Part shown: piece by piece, positions 8,693 to 16,029 of the stretch
How positions within the stretch are numbered: the first letter of the stretch is position 1
How the letters are laid out: every line of letters starts with the position of its first letter
From: Acidimicrobiales bacterium
Lineage (GTDB): Bacteria > Actinomycetota > Acidimicrobiia > Acidimicrobiales > Iamiaceae
Length of the DNA: 64,000 nucleotides
Direction of reading: 5' to 3'
NCBI GenBank assembly: GCA_035547835.1
Contig: DASZTW010000017.1
Location: 186,001 to 250,000 of the forward strand
Position numbers and translations under genes: made by a program
The notes under the pieces: model-generated
The model's input: the letters and a program-made list of their open reading frames with translations, nothing else
Database searches by the model: none
What the model was told of the DNA's origin: nothing

Positions 8693-9139
8693 CTAGGAGG
8701 CGACGACCTCGATGGTGATGGGGAACTCCACGTCGGCGTGCAGCTTGGCGGGGACGAGGTGGGTACCCACCGACTTGATGGCGTCGTCGATGTGGAGCAG
8801 CCGACGGTCGAGCTCGATGCCGGTCTGCTCTTGCACCGCGTCGGCCACCTCGCTGGTGGTGATCGACCCGAACAACTTGCCTTCGCTGCCGGCGCGTGCC
8901 GCGACGGTGATCACTTTGGGCACGAGCTGCGAGGCGATCTGCTCGGCGGCCGCGCGGTCGGACGCGTCCTTCACGTCGCGCGCGCGGCGCATGCGAGCGG
9001 CCTGCTCCTCGGCGCCCTTGGTGGCCGTCATGGCGAGGCCCTTCGGGATCAGGAAGTTGCGACCGAACCCGTCGGTCACATCGACCACGTCGCCCTTCTT
9101 GCCGACGCCGTCGACGGCGGCGCGCAGGATGAGGCGCAT
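8693..9139 (-). CDS. rplI: 50S ribosomal protein bL9
   Basis: A full-length bL9 of 148 residues. The N-terminal RNA-binding domain begins [21 protein letters not shown] and has the NFLIPKGLA motif, a central helix rich in charged residues, and a C-terminal lobe ending VEFPITIEVV. Its ATG shares one base with the rpsR stop (TGATG), so translation is coupled. Transcribed with rpsF, ssb and rpsR. Confidence 0.98.
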   Translation of the reverse strand: MRLILRAAVDGVGKKGDVVDVTDGFGRNFLIPKGLAMTATKGAEEQAARMRRARDVKDASDRAAAEQIASQLVPKVITVAARAGSEGKLFGSITTSEVADAVQEQTGIELDRRLLHIDDAIKSVGTHLVPAKLHADVEFPITIEVVAS

Positions 9140-9594
9140 CAGGCTTCGACCTCCTCAGTGGCCTCCTCGGCGACGAAGTCGGTCGACGTGTCGTTCACGG
9201 AGGTGTCGTCGAACGTCTCGTCGCCGAGCTCCTCGTCGCCCGCACGCGTGGGCGGCGGCGCGGTGGGGCGCGGCGGCGGGCCGTCGGCCCGGACCGAACG
9301 CTCGCCGCCGCCACCGTCGCGCTTGTTGCGCTGCTGGGTGACGCGGTTGGCGTAGGGGATCAACGCCATCTCCCGGGCGTTCTTGATGGCCATGGCCACC
9401 TTGGCCTGCTGCTGGGCGTTGTTGCCGGTGACCCGACGAGCGCGGACCTTGGCCCGCTCGGAGATGAACCGCCGCAGGAGGTTGACGTCTTTCCAGTCGA
9501 CGTACTCGATGTGCTCCTGGGAGAGAAGGCTGACCTTCTTCTTGGCCCTTCGGTTGTTGTCCTTGTTCTTGTTGCGCTTGCCCTTGGGTGCCAT
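9139..9594 (-). CDS. rpsR: 30S ribosomal protein bS18 with long acidic C-terminal extension
   Basis: The first 90 or so residues are a normal bS18 (basic N-terminus, [33 protein letters not shown]). The protein lacks the zinc-binding cysteines, so it is the C-minus form. After the core it continues for about 60 residues: a Gly/Arg patch, a Pro-rich stretch, then an acidic tail ending EEATEEVEA. Usual bS18 length is about 75-90 residues, so 151 is unusual. Start and stop both overlap the neighbours by one base (TGATG), which rules out a casual gene-end error. Confidence 0.96.
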   Translation of the reverse strand: MAPKGKRNKNKDNNRRAKKKVSLLSQEHIEYVDWKDVNLLRRFISERAKVRARRVTGNNAQQQAKVAMAIKNAREMALIPYANRVTQQRNKRDGGGGERSVRADGPPPRPTAPPPTRAGDEELGDETFDDTSVNDTSTDFVAEEATEEVEA

Positions 9595-10070
9595 CAGAAA
9601 GGTTCCTCGTCGTCTGCGTAGCTGCCGCCGCCACCGCCGCTGGACGCCGCGGGCCGGCTCTGGCCGCCACCTTGGTTGTCGTAGCCGCCGCCGGTGTTGC
9701 CACCCTCACGGCGCTCGTTCTTCTTGACTTCGGCAGTGGCCCACCGAAGGCTGGGCGCGACTTCGTCGGCCACGACCTCGACCTTGGAGCGCTTGTCGCC
9801 CTGCTCGGTCTCCCACGAGCGCTGCTCGAGGCGACCGGTCACGATCACCCGGGCGCCGCGGGCGAGCGACTCGGCGACGTTCTCGGCCATCTGTGACCAG
9901 CACTTCACGTCGATGAACGACGTCTGCTCCTGCCACTGACCGCTGCCACGGTCCTGCCAGCGGCGGTTGACGGCCAGCCCGAAGCTGGCCACGGACTGGC
10001 CCGAGGGCGTGAAGCGCAGCTCGGGATCGCGGGTGATGTTGCCCACGAGGGTCACGGTGTTGTCTGGCAT
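9594..10070 (-). CDS. ssb: Single-stranded DNA-binding protein
   Basis: A 158-residue SSB. The OB-fold covers about 1-112 ([20 protein letters not shown], then FIDVKCW and GRLEQRSWE). A Gly-rich linker leads to the acidic tail DDEEPF, the tip that recruits replication and repair proteins. It lies between rpsF and rpsR, the standard bacterial place. It ends with TGATG, sharing a base with rpsR. Confidence 0.97.
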   Translation of the reverse strand: MPDNTVTLVGNITRDPELRFTPSGQSVASFGLAVNRRWQDRGSGQWQEQTSFIDVKCWSQMAENVAESLARGARVIVTGRLEQRSWETEQGDKRSKVEVVADEVAPSLRWATAEVKKNERREGGNTGGGYDNQGGGQSRPAASSGGGGGSYADDEEPF

Positions 10071-10082
10071 GGTCGGTCTCCC

Positions 10083-10442
10083 TTACTCGGCGGACGCCGC
10101 TGCGGGCGCCTCCGCCGGTTTCGGTCCCCCGAACAGGCCACGGCGATCCGCCTCGGCGTCGGGCAACCGGATCAACTTGTGGCGGACGATTTCGTCCGCG
10201 AGCCGCAGGGTCCGGCCGAGATCGTCGAGCGCGCCGCCTTCGGCGAGCAACTCGAAGACCACGTACCAGCCCTCGTCTTTGTGGTTGATCGGGTACGCGA
10301 AGCGCCGCTTGCCCCACTTGTCGGTGGAGGCGACCGTGCCGCCAGCGGCCTGGACCTGCGCTTCGATCTGGTTGATCTGCAGCTGGACGGCCGATTCCTC
10401 GAGCTCGCCTTGGCAGATGATCATGAGTTCGTACGCTCGCAC
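10083..10442 (-). CDS. rpsF: 30S ribosomal protein bS6
   Basis: A 119-residue bS6 with the typical start RAYELMIICQGELEE, the WGKRRFAYPI segment and the DEGWYVVFE strand. The C-terminal tail is Ala/Pro/Glu-rich. The GTG at 10442 is chosen because it opens the conserved fold and has AGGAG about 7 bases upstream; an in-frame start 48 bases earlier is unlikely. bS6 pairs with bS18 on the small subunit. It is the first gene of the ribosomal/ssb operon, so the promoter should lie in 10443-10699, but I could not pick it. Confidence 0.97.
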   Translation of the reverse strand: MRAYELMIICQGELEESAVQLQINQIEAQVQAAGGTVASTDKWGKRRFAYPINHKDEGWYVVFELLAEGGALDDLGRTLRLADEIVRHKLIRLPDAEADRRGLFGGPKPAEAPAAASAE

Positions 10443-10699
10443 GCACGCTCCTCCCTGTGGACCCGGTCGTGCCGGGGCCCCGTCGGACACGGGGCAGGGT
10501 TTGCAGTTGACCGGGCGATGCTACTTGCCCGGCCTGCCGGCGCCCAAAGGACGCCGACCCGCAGGTCCCTGCCGATCACCCCAGTGTGCTCCCGGGGTGT
10601 GACATCGACCCCCGGGACACAACCGACGTCCACAAGCGCGGCGCACGCAGGGCGGGGCCCGACGCGGGGGACGCGGGGGACGCGGGTGAAGGCGCCTGG

Positions 10700-11410
10700 T
10701 CAGGGCGCGCGGGAGCAGGCGTCGGCGCCGCCGGACGGGATCACCAGCCGGGATCCCACGCCGATGCCGAGGCGGCCGAGGTTCCCGGCGGGCACCTCGA
10801 TGGCGTAGCGGTATGGCGCGGCGGCCGGGTACTGCGGGCAGTCGGCGCGATCGCCGCACGGGTACATGCGCGTGGCCGACACGAACTTGCCGTCGCCGTC
10901 GAAGAACGCGATGCCGAGCTCTTGAGGCGTGTTGCGCATCCAGAACGAGGTGCTGTTCTCGGTGGCGAACGCGAACAGCATCCCGTCGTAACCGGCGAGG
11001 TGGCGATCGGTCACCCACATCAGCCCTTGGTCCTGGCGGGCCGTGGTGTCCGCCAGCATCAGGCACCAGCTCGCCTGCTTGCCGACGGCATCGACGATCG
11101 AGACTTCGACCGCGCGGAACCCGTGGGGCGCCGGGTCGGCCTTGCCGGCCAGCGGTGCGATCGTGGTCGCAGGCGCGGCGGTGCGACCCGGTCCTTCGTG
11201 GTCACGCCGGGCGATGGCGATCACGGCCACGACGATCAGCACGAGGGCGCCGGCCAGGCACGCCGTCGACAGCCAGATCAGCCAGCTCCGCCCCTTCGAC
11301 TCCTCCGGCTCTGGCGCGGGCGCGGATGGCGGCGTGCCGGCAGGTGGGGCGTCCGCCGATGGCTGGCCCGGGGCCGACGACACAGGGTCAGGGACCCCGG
11401 GCTCCTCCAT
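10700..11410 (-). CDS. Membrane-anchored DUF192 protein
   Basis: A 236-residue protein with a Pro/Ala-rich cytoplasmic N-terminus, a membrane helix at about 43-66, and an extracytoplasmic DUF192 (COG1430) domain with the typical core QGLMWV, GMLFAF, SFWMRNT and IAFFD. Three cysteines (in SWCLM, PCGD and DCPQY) may form disulphides. The function of DUF192 is unknown. It follows panB by 21 bases on the same strand. Confidence 0.88.
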   Translation of the reverse strand: MEEPGVPDPVSSAPGQPSADAPPAGTPPSAPAPEPEESKGRSWLIWLSTACLAGALVLIVVAVIAIARRDHEGPGRTAAPATTIAPLAGKADPAPHGFRAVEVSIVDAVGKQASWCLMLADTTARQDQGLMWVTDRHLAGYDGMLFAFATENSTSFWMRNTPQELGIAFFDGDGKFVSATRMYPCGDRADCPQYPAAAPYRYAIEVPAGNLGRLGIGVGSRLVIPSGGADACSRAP

Positions 11411-11431
11411 GTGTCGACCGCTACCTGCTCG

Positions 11432-12304
11432 TCAGCCTGCGGGGGAGTTGACGGCCCGGCCGTAGAGCTCGAGCGACTCGGCCACCTCGCCGGTGAGGTG
11501 GTACGACTCCTCGGGCCCAGGGAAGGCGCCGGAGCGGACGTCGGCCGCGTAGGCGGCGAGGGCCTGCACGGTGTCGGCCTTGATGGTGGCGTAGCGACGC
11601 ACGAACTTCGGGGCGATCCGGTCCTCGATCCCGAGCACGTCGTGGTACACGAGCACTTGGCCATCACAGTGCACCCCGGCCCCGATGCCGATGGTGGGCA
11701 CGTCGACGGCGTCGGTCACCATCGCCGCCACCTCGTCGGGCACGCCTTCGAGCACGATGGCGAACACACCCGCGGCCTCGAGGGCCTTGGCGTCGGCGAT
11801 CAGGTTGAGTGCCGCGTCCTCCGACTTGCCCTGCACCTTGAAGCCGCCCATCGCGAGGACCGACTGGGGGGTGAGGCCGAGATGGCCCATCACCGGGATC
11901 TCCGCTGCCACAAGCGCGTCGACCATCGGCAGCCGCTTCGCCCCGCCTTCGAGCTTGACGGCCTGGGCGCCGGCCCGGATGAGGATCGCGGCGTTCTGGA
12001 CGGTGTCGGGGACCGACACGTGGTAGCTGAGCCACGGCAGGTCGGCCACGACCAGCGCCCCGGGCTTGGCACGGCCCACCGCTGCGGTGTGGTGGGCGAT
12101 GTCGGCGACGGTGACCTGCAACGTGTCGTCGTAACCCAGCACGACCATGGCGAGGGAGTCGCCGACCAACAGCAGGTCGACGCCGGCTTCGTCAGCCATG
12201 CGGGCACCCGGCGCGTCGTACGCAGTGACCATCACGAGAGGGTCGTCGCCGCGGCGTGCCTTGCGGGCGCGCACCGCGGGAACGGTCACGGGCTTTCGGG
12301 CCAT
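11432..12304 (-). CDS. panB: 3-methyl-2-oxobutanoate hydroxymethyltransferase
   Basis: PanB transfers a hydroxymethyl group from methylene-tetrahydrofolate to ketoisovalerate in pantothenate and CoA synthesis. The 290 residues match the family length. Visible motifs include VTAYDAP, VGDSLAMV (metal-binding Asp), VKLEGG, GHLGLTPQ and IGIGAGVHCDGQVLV. The ATG at 12304 has a strong AGGAGGT site 5 bases upstream, which rules out the longer open frame. No other pan gene is in the window. The DUF192 gene follows and is probably cotranscribed. Confidence 0.97.
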   Translation of the reverse strand: MARKPVTVPAVRARKARRGDDPLVMVTAYDAPGARMADEAGVDLLLVGDSLAMVVLGYDDTLQVTVADIAHHTAAVGRAKPGALVVADLPWLSYHVSVPDTVQNAAILIRAGAQAVKLEGGAKRLPMVDALVAAEIPVMGHLGLTPQSVLAMGGFKVQGKSEDAALNLIADAKALEAAGVFAIVLEGVPDEVAAMVTDAVDVPTIGIGAGVHCDGQVLVYHDVLGIEDRIAPKFVRRYATIKADTVQALAAYAADVRSGAFPGPEESYHLTGEVAESLELYGRAVNSPAG

Positions 12305-12531
12305 GAGGCACCTCCTATCCGTCCAGCGCCACTCGGCTGCCGGCGGTGCTGTCATCGTATCGACGCTGTCGGCGGTGAACGCAAGCGGAGCGGTCGAGGT
12401 CGCCGGACCCGGCGCGAGACCGGCGACCCGGCGCCCCACCATCACCTGCACGCACCCGGCGACGGCGCCGTCCACGCCCCGCGCCAGGCCGGAGGTCGGG
12501 GCCCGAGGCGCGCGGCCGTATCCTGCGGTCC

Positions 12532-12774
12532 ATGGCCGATGACGCGGCATCCCAGCCGACTCCCGAGCGCTGCGACAGCTGCGGCGACAGTGGCGACCTC
12601 ACGACGGTGCGCCGCGTGTACGTACACCACGACCTCACCCCGCAAGAAGCCGACCGTGCCGTGGCCACGGGGGGCGACGACGGTCGGTCGTTCACCCGCG
12701 CGGGCGAGCTCGAGCGCTGGTGCCCGACGTGCCGCACGTTGTACCTGCACGACGTCGACGCGGTCGAGGGCTGA
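12532..12774 (+). CDS. Small zinc-ribbon-like protein
   Basis: An 80-residue protein with two CxxC pairs, C14/C17 (CDSCG) and C64/C67 (CPTC), that could hold one zinc. The middle is charged and carries no other motif. ATG start at 12532. It lies alone on the plus strand between panB and the PBP gene. Cysteine spacing and codon usage support a real gene; function unknown. Confidence 0.65.
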   Translation: MADDAASQPTPERCDSCGDSGDLTTVRRVYVHHDLTPQEADRAVATGGDDGRSFTRAGELERWCPTCRTLYLHDVDAVEG

Positions 12775-12873
12775 CGGGACCGACCGGACCAGGAGCCGCC
12801 TGCGGAGCCCGGCCACCGGAGCTCAGAGTCCGCACCGGCCACCTCGCTCGGGCGGCTCGACCCCCGATGCGGT

Positions 12874-15096
12874 TCAGTGTCCGCCCTGCCCCGGCGGCGA
12901 CGGGCCGTGCGTCACGGGCGGCGCCGTGCTCGTCGAGGTGGTCGACGGCGCGTTGGTGGTGCTGGTCGACGATGCCGGCGTCGACGATGTGGTCGACGGC
13001 GCGGTGGTCGACGATGTGCTCGGCACCGTCGACGGCGCGGCAGAGGTGACGGGCGGGTTGATGTACTCGCCGCCGGACAGGTCGGTGGCGGTCGGGAACG
13101 TGGTGTGCGGCCCGTCCTTCAACGCCGAGTACATGAAGTTGTGCCAGATCAGCGCAGGGAACGTGCCGCCCTGCACGTACTTGGGCATGGGCTTGTTGCC
13201 GCTTTCGGGGTAGCCCATCCACACCGCGGTGGTGAGCTGCGACGGGGTGAACCCGACGAACCAGCCATCGGCGCTGTTGTCGGTGGTACCGGTCTTGCCG
13301 GCGGCCTGCCACGGAAGGCCCTTCCCGCTGGCGGTACCCGACACGAGCACCTGCTGGAGGGCGTACACGACCTTGGCGTTCTGTTGCTCGGTGAGGACCT
13401 GGTCGGTGCTGTCGGGGGCCTTCCAGACGACCTTGCCGTTGGCGTCCTCGATCCGCGTGATGACCGTGGTGTCGATGTGGCGACCGTTGTTGGCGAACGT
13501 GTTGTACGCGGTGGCCATGTCGATCGGGGCGACTTCGCCGGTGCCGAGCACGAGGCCGGGGCTGAACGAACCGTCGCTGTTGCGCAAGTTGGAGTTCGAC
13601 GGGTCGATGCCGAGCTGGTACGCCAGCTTGGCGACGTTCTCGGGGCCGAGGTCGTGCATCAACGGCACGTACACGTTGTTCACCGAGTGGGCGATGCCCG
13701 TGATCAAGTTGAAGGACCCTGCCTCAGAGTGGACCGGCTGGGGGTGCACGCCGTCCTTCGTGTACCAGGGATACGTGGCCACGGCAGGGGCGGTGAAGCC
13801 CGAGTACAAGCTCTTGTCCTGCTTGACGGCCTCGGCCAGCGCGAACGCCTTGAACGTCGACCCCGGCTGGCGGCCCCCGCCACCGCCCGCCTTGCCGACC
13901 GTGAGGTTGACCTGACTCTCCCCCGCTCCCGCGCCGAACGGCCGGTCGCCTGACACCATCGCCACCACGTGACCCTTGGAGTCGACCGACACCAGCGCGG
14001 CTTGCGGCTTGGGACTGAACATGGCCGAGCTGTTCAGGGTGGACACGACCGAGTCGTACGCCTTGGTCTGCAAGCCCGGGTCGAGCGTGGTGTACACGCG
14101 GTAGCCACCCGAGTACGCCTCCTTCTCGCCCACGATCGAGATGAGCTGGTGGGTGACGTACGAGACGAAGTACTGCGAGCCGCTCGAGTTGGCCGCGTCG
14201 GGACCGAACGGGCCGCCGAGCCAGGTGATGCCGTTCGACGGCTTGAAGCCGATCACGCCGGCCTCGACTGGTACCCCTTTGGCGTCGGTCTCTTGCTGTT
14301 GGGTGATCCAGTGCGCCTTGCGCATGTTGGTGAGAACCGAGTCGCGGATCTCCTTGGCGTAAGGCCGCTGCGACGCCACGGTGGGATCGGTGCCCGGCGA
14401 CCGGATGATCGCGGCGAGGAATGCCGCCTGGGCGAGGTTCAGGTTCTTCAGGTCGGCGTGGTAGTAGGCGCCGGCCGCGGCCTGGATGCCGTACGCGCCG
14501 CGCCCGAAGTAGATGGTGTTGAGGTAGCGGCGGAATATCTCCTTCTTGGAGAGCTTCTGCTCGATCTTGACGGCCAGGACCGCTTCTTTGAGCTTGCGGG
14601 TCCAGGTGCGCCGCTGGTTGAGGTACACGTTGCGGACGTACTGCTGGGTGATGGTCGACCCGCCCTGCGAGCGGCTGCCGCTGGTCAGGTCCTCGACCGC
14701 GGCCCGGGCGATGCCGACCGGATCGATGCCGCCGTGCTTGAAGAAGTTGCGGTCCTCGGCCGCCAGCACCGCGTGTTGCACGACCTGGGGGACGTCGTCG
14801 AGCCGGTTGATCTTGACCCGGTTGATCGCGCCGTGGAGGGCGGCGGCCGCGTTGTCCTTGTTGCAGTTCTTGGGCTGGTCGGCGAAGCAGATGAACGAGG
14901 TCTGCGCCTGGGTGGGCTCAGCCGGCGGCAGCTTCACCTGCGACAGCACCCACGCGAAGCCCGCGAACCCCATCACGGCCACGATGCCGACCAGGAACAA
15001 CCCCCGGCGCCAGCGCCACAGGAAGCTGCGCTTGGTGACCTTGCCCTTGCGGGTGGTCTTGAGGTTGTGCGCGGGTGTCCGCTTCGGGGGGGCCAT
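12874..15096 (-). CDS. Class A penicillin-binding protein (transglycosylase/transpeptidase)
   Basis: A bifunctional peptidoglycan synthase of 740 residues, PonA type. Basic cytoplasmic N-terminus, one membrane anchor at about 31-54, then the GT51 glycosyltransferase domain with E114 (LAAEDRNFF), GGSTITQQ (146-153) and KLKE. The transpeptidase domain has the three active-site motifs STFK (413-416), SVN (471-473) and KTG (601-603). The last 60 residues are a Thr/Ser-rich wall-associated tail. The DUF5318 gene lies just upstream on the same strand, an arrangement also known from mycobacteria. Confidence 0.96.
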   Translation of the reverse strand: MAPPKRTPAHNLKTTRKGKVTKRSFLWRWRRGLFLVGIVAVMGFAGFAWVLSQVKLPPAEPTQAQTSFICFADQPKNCNKDNAAAALHGAINRVKINRLDDVPQVVQHAVLAAEDRNFFKHGGIDPVGIARAAVEDLTSGSRSQGGSTITQQYVRNVYLNQRRTWTRKLKEAVLAVKIEQKLSKKEIFRRYLNTIYFGRGAYGIQAAAGAYYHADLKNLNLAQAAFLAAIIRSPGTDPTVASQRPYAKEIRDSVLTNMRKAHWITQQQETDAKGVPVEAGVIGFKPSNGITWLGGPFGPDAANSSGSQYFVSYVTHQLISIVGEKEAYSGGYRVYTTLDPGLQTKAYDSVVSTLNSSAMFSPKPQAALVSVDSKGHVVAMVSGDRPFGAGAGESQVNLTVGKAGGGGGRQPGSTFKAFALAEAVKQDKSLYSGFTAPAVATYPWYTKDGVHPQPVHSEAGSFNLITGIAHSVNNVYVPLMHDLGPENVAKLAYQLGIDPSNSNLRNSDGSFSPGLVLGTGEVAPIDMATAYNTFANNGRHIDTTVITRIEDANGKVVWKAPDSTDQVLTEQQNAKVVYALQQVLVSGTASGKGLPWQAAGKTGTTDNSADGWFVGFTPSQLTTAVWMGYPESGNKPMPKYVQGGTFPALIWHNFMYSALKDGPHTTFPTATDLSGGEYINPPVTSAAPSTVPSTSSTTAPSTTSSTPASSTSTTNAPSTTSTSTAPPVTHGPSPPGQGGH

Positions 15097-15183
15097 GTCG
15101 AGGTGGGGGCCGGCGCCGGCGCCGTGGACGACGGCCGGCGGGGTGGGCGACGATCCTACCAGCGGCCTTGCGGGGCTCCCGGG

Positions 15184-15630
15184 TCAGGACTGGGCGCGGG
15201 TCGACGCCGTGGGCTGGCCGTCGACCACGAACGACCGTGCCAGGTGGTTCCACCAACAGCCGGTGCAGACCTCGACCACGTAGCAGCCGTACGTGCCACC
15301 CCCACGGGTGATCTTGGCGAGCTCGCCGCGCATGGTGAGGCACCGCCCGTGGGCCGGGAGGCGGGGGCCGAACACGAACGTGACCAGGACCAGCGGTTGT
15401 TCCTCGCAGATCGGGCACGTCTGGGAGGTCGGCGCGCCGTACTCCGCGGCCACCCGGCGCAGTTCGGGGTGGGCGTCGCAGACCTCGTGTTGCGCGATGC
15501 GGCCCTTGCGGAACTCCGACACCAGCGCCTGGCGAGTGAGGCGGTAGTCGATCTCGCCACCGGCACCCTCGTGGCCCTCGCCGCCACGGGCGAGCGTCCG
15601 AGGGCGAAAGGAGCTGGGCCCAGACGGCAT
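15184..15630 (-). CDS. DUF5318 zinc-binding-like protein
   Basis: A 148-residue protein matching the actinobacterial DUF5318 family: a helical front (DYRLTRQALVSEFRKG), then CPIC, VTFVFGPRLPAHGRC, and EVCTGCWWNHL. The two CxxC pairs suggest a zinc site. Function is unknown; the gene regularly neighbours the class A PBP, which hints at a link to wall growth (inference). The ATG at 15630 is chosen; the frame stays open upstream but crosses low-complexity repeats. Confidence 0.85.
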   Translation of the reverse strand: MPSGPSSFRPRTLARGGEGHEGAGGEIDYRLTRQALVSEFRKGRIAQHEVCDAHPELRRVAAEYGAPTSQTCPICEEQPLVLVTFVFGPRLPAHGRCLTMRGELAKITRGGGTYGCYVVEVCTGCWWNHLARSFVVDGQPTASTRAQS

Positions 15631-15675
15631 CGGCGCCAGGGTATCGCCGTGGCCGCCCCGAGGTACTGCCGTCCC

Positions 15676-15711
15676 GACTGCCGACTCGACTGCCGACTCG
15701 ACTGCCGAGCT
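15676..15711. repeat. 12-bp tandem repeat
   Basis: Three units of GACTGCCGACTC, the last diverged to GACTGCCGAGCT, directly abutting the large hairpin that follows. Confidence 0.8.
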
Positions 15712-15753
15712 GTGAGCAGCTGGCCACCTGGGAGGTGGCCAAGCGCTCACAGC
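15709..15753. repeat. Large inverted repeat in a divergent gap
   Basis: Two arms of 21 bases surround a GGG loop. The inner arm TGGCCACCT / AGGTGGCCA and the outer arm GCTGTGAGC / GCTCACAGC pair perfectly, with only a 3-base internal mismatch between them. It lies between two divergently transcribed genes, so a terminator role is not expected. It could be an operator or a mobile-element relic. Confidence 0.85.
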
Positions 15754-15775
15754 AGGGAGGGGGTTTGGGCGGGAC

Positions 15776-15938
15776 TGCCTCTTCCCGGGTCCCGGCGGTC
15801 CCGGGTCCCGGCGGTCCCGGGGTCTCGGAGGTCCCGGCGGTCCCGGGGGTCCCGGGGTCTCGGGGTCCCGGGGTCTCGGAGGTTCGGTGGTCCCGGGGGT
15901 CCCGGAGGTCCCGGGGGTTCCGTGGGTTCCGGGGTGGG
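15776..15938. repeat. Degenerate GGTCCCGG array
   Basis: About 160 bases built from repeated, drifting units of GGTCCCGGG, GGTCTCGG and GGTTCCG with a period near 9. Read as protein it gives collagen-like Gly-x-Pro triplets, but without a start or ribosome site of its own. It lies upstream of the monooxygenase gene. The gap 15631-16029 holds no gene. Confidence 0.85.
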
Positions 15939-16029
15939 GGTGGCGGGGTCTACGGTCTGGCGCGGGGCACCGGTCCGAGGCCATGCACCGTCGGGCGACG
16001 GGCCGAGCACACACAAGGGGGAACCAGCC

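Noticed and set aside
15776-15938. CRISPR array
   Set aside because: Units are about 9 bases, contiguous and without spacers, and there are no cas genes.
15776-15960. Collagen-like Gly-x-Pro protein
   Set aside because: No start codon with a ribosome site, no signal peptide and no stalk or head domain; it is the translation of a DNA repeat.
13969-16029. A very long plus-strand open frame (over 1300 codons together with the monooxygenase)
   Set aside because: It runs antisense through the penicillin-binding protein and the GGTCCCGG array, and only its last 641 codons match a protein. High GC leaves few stops.
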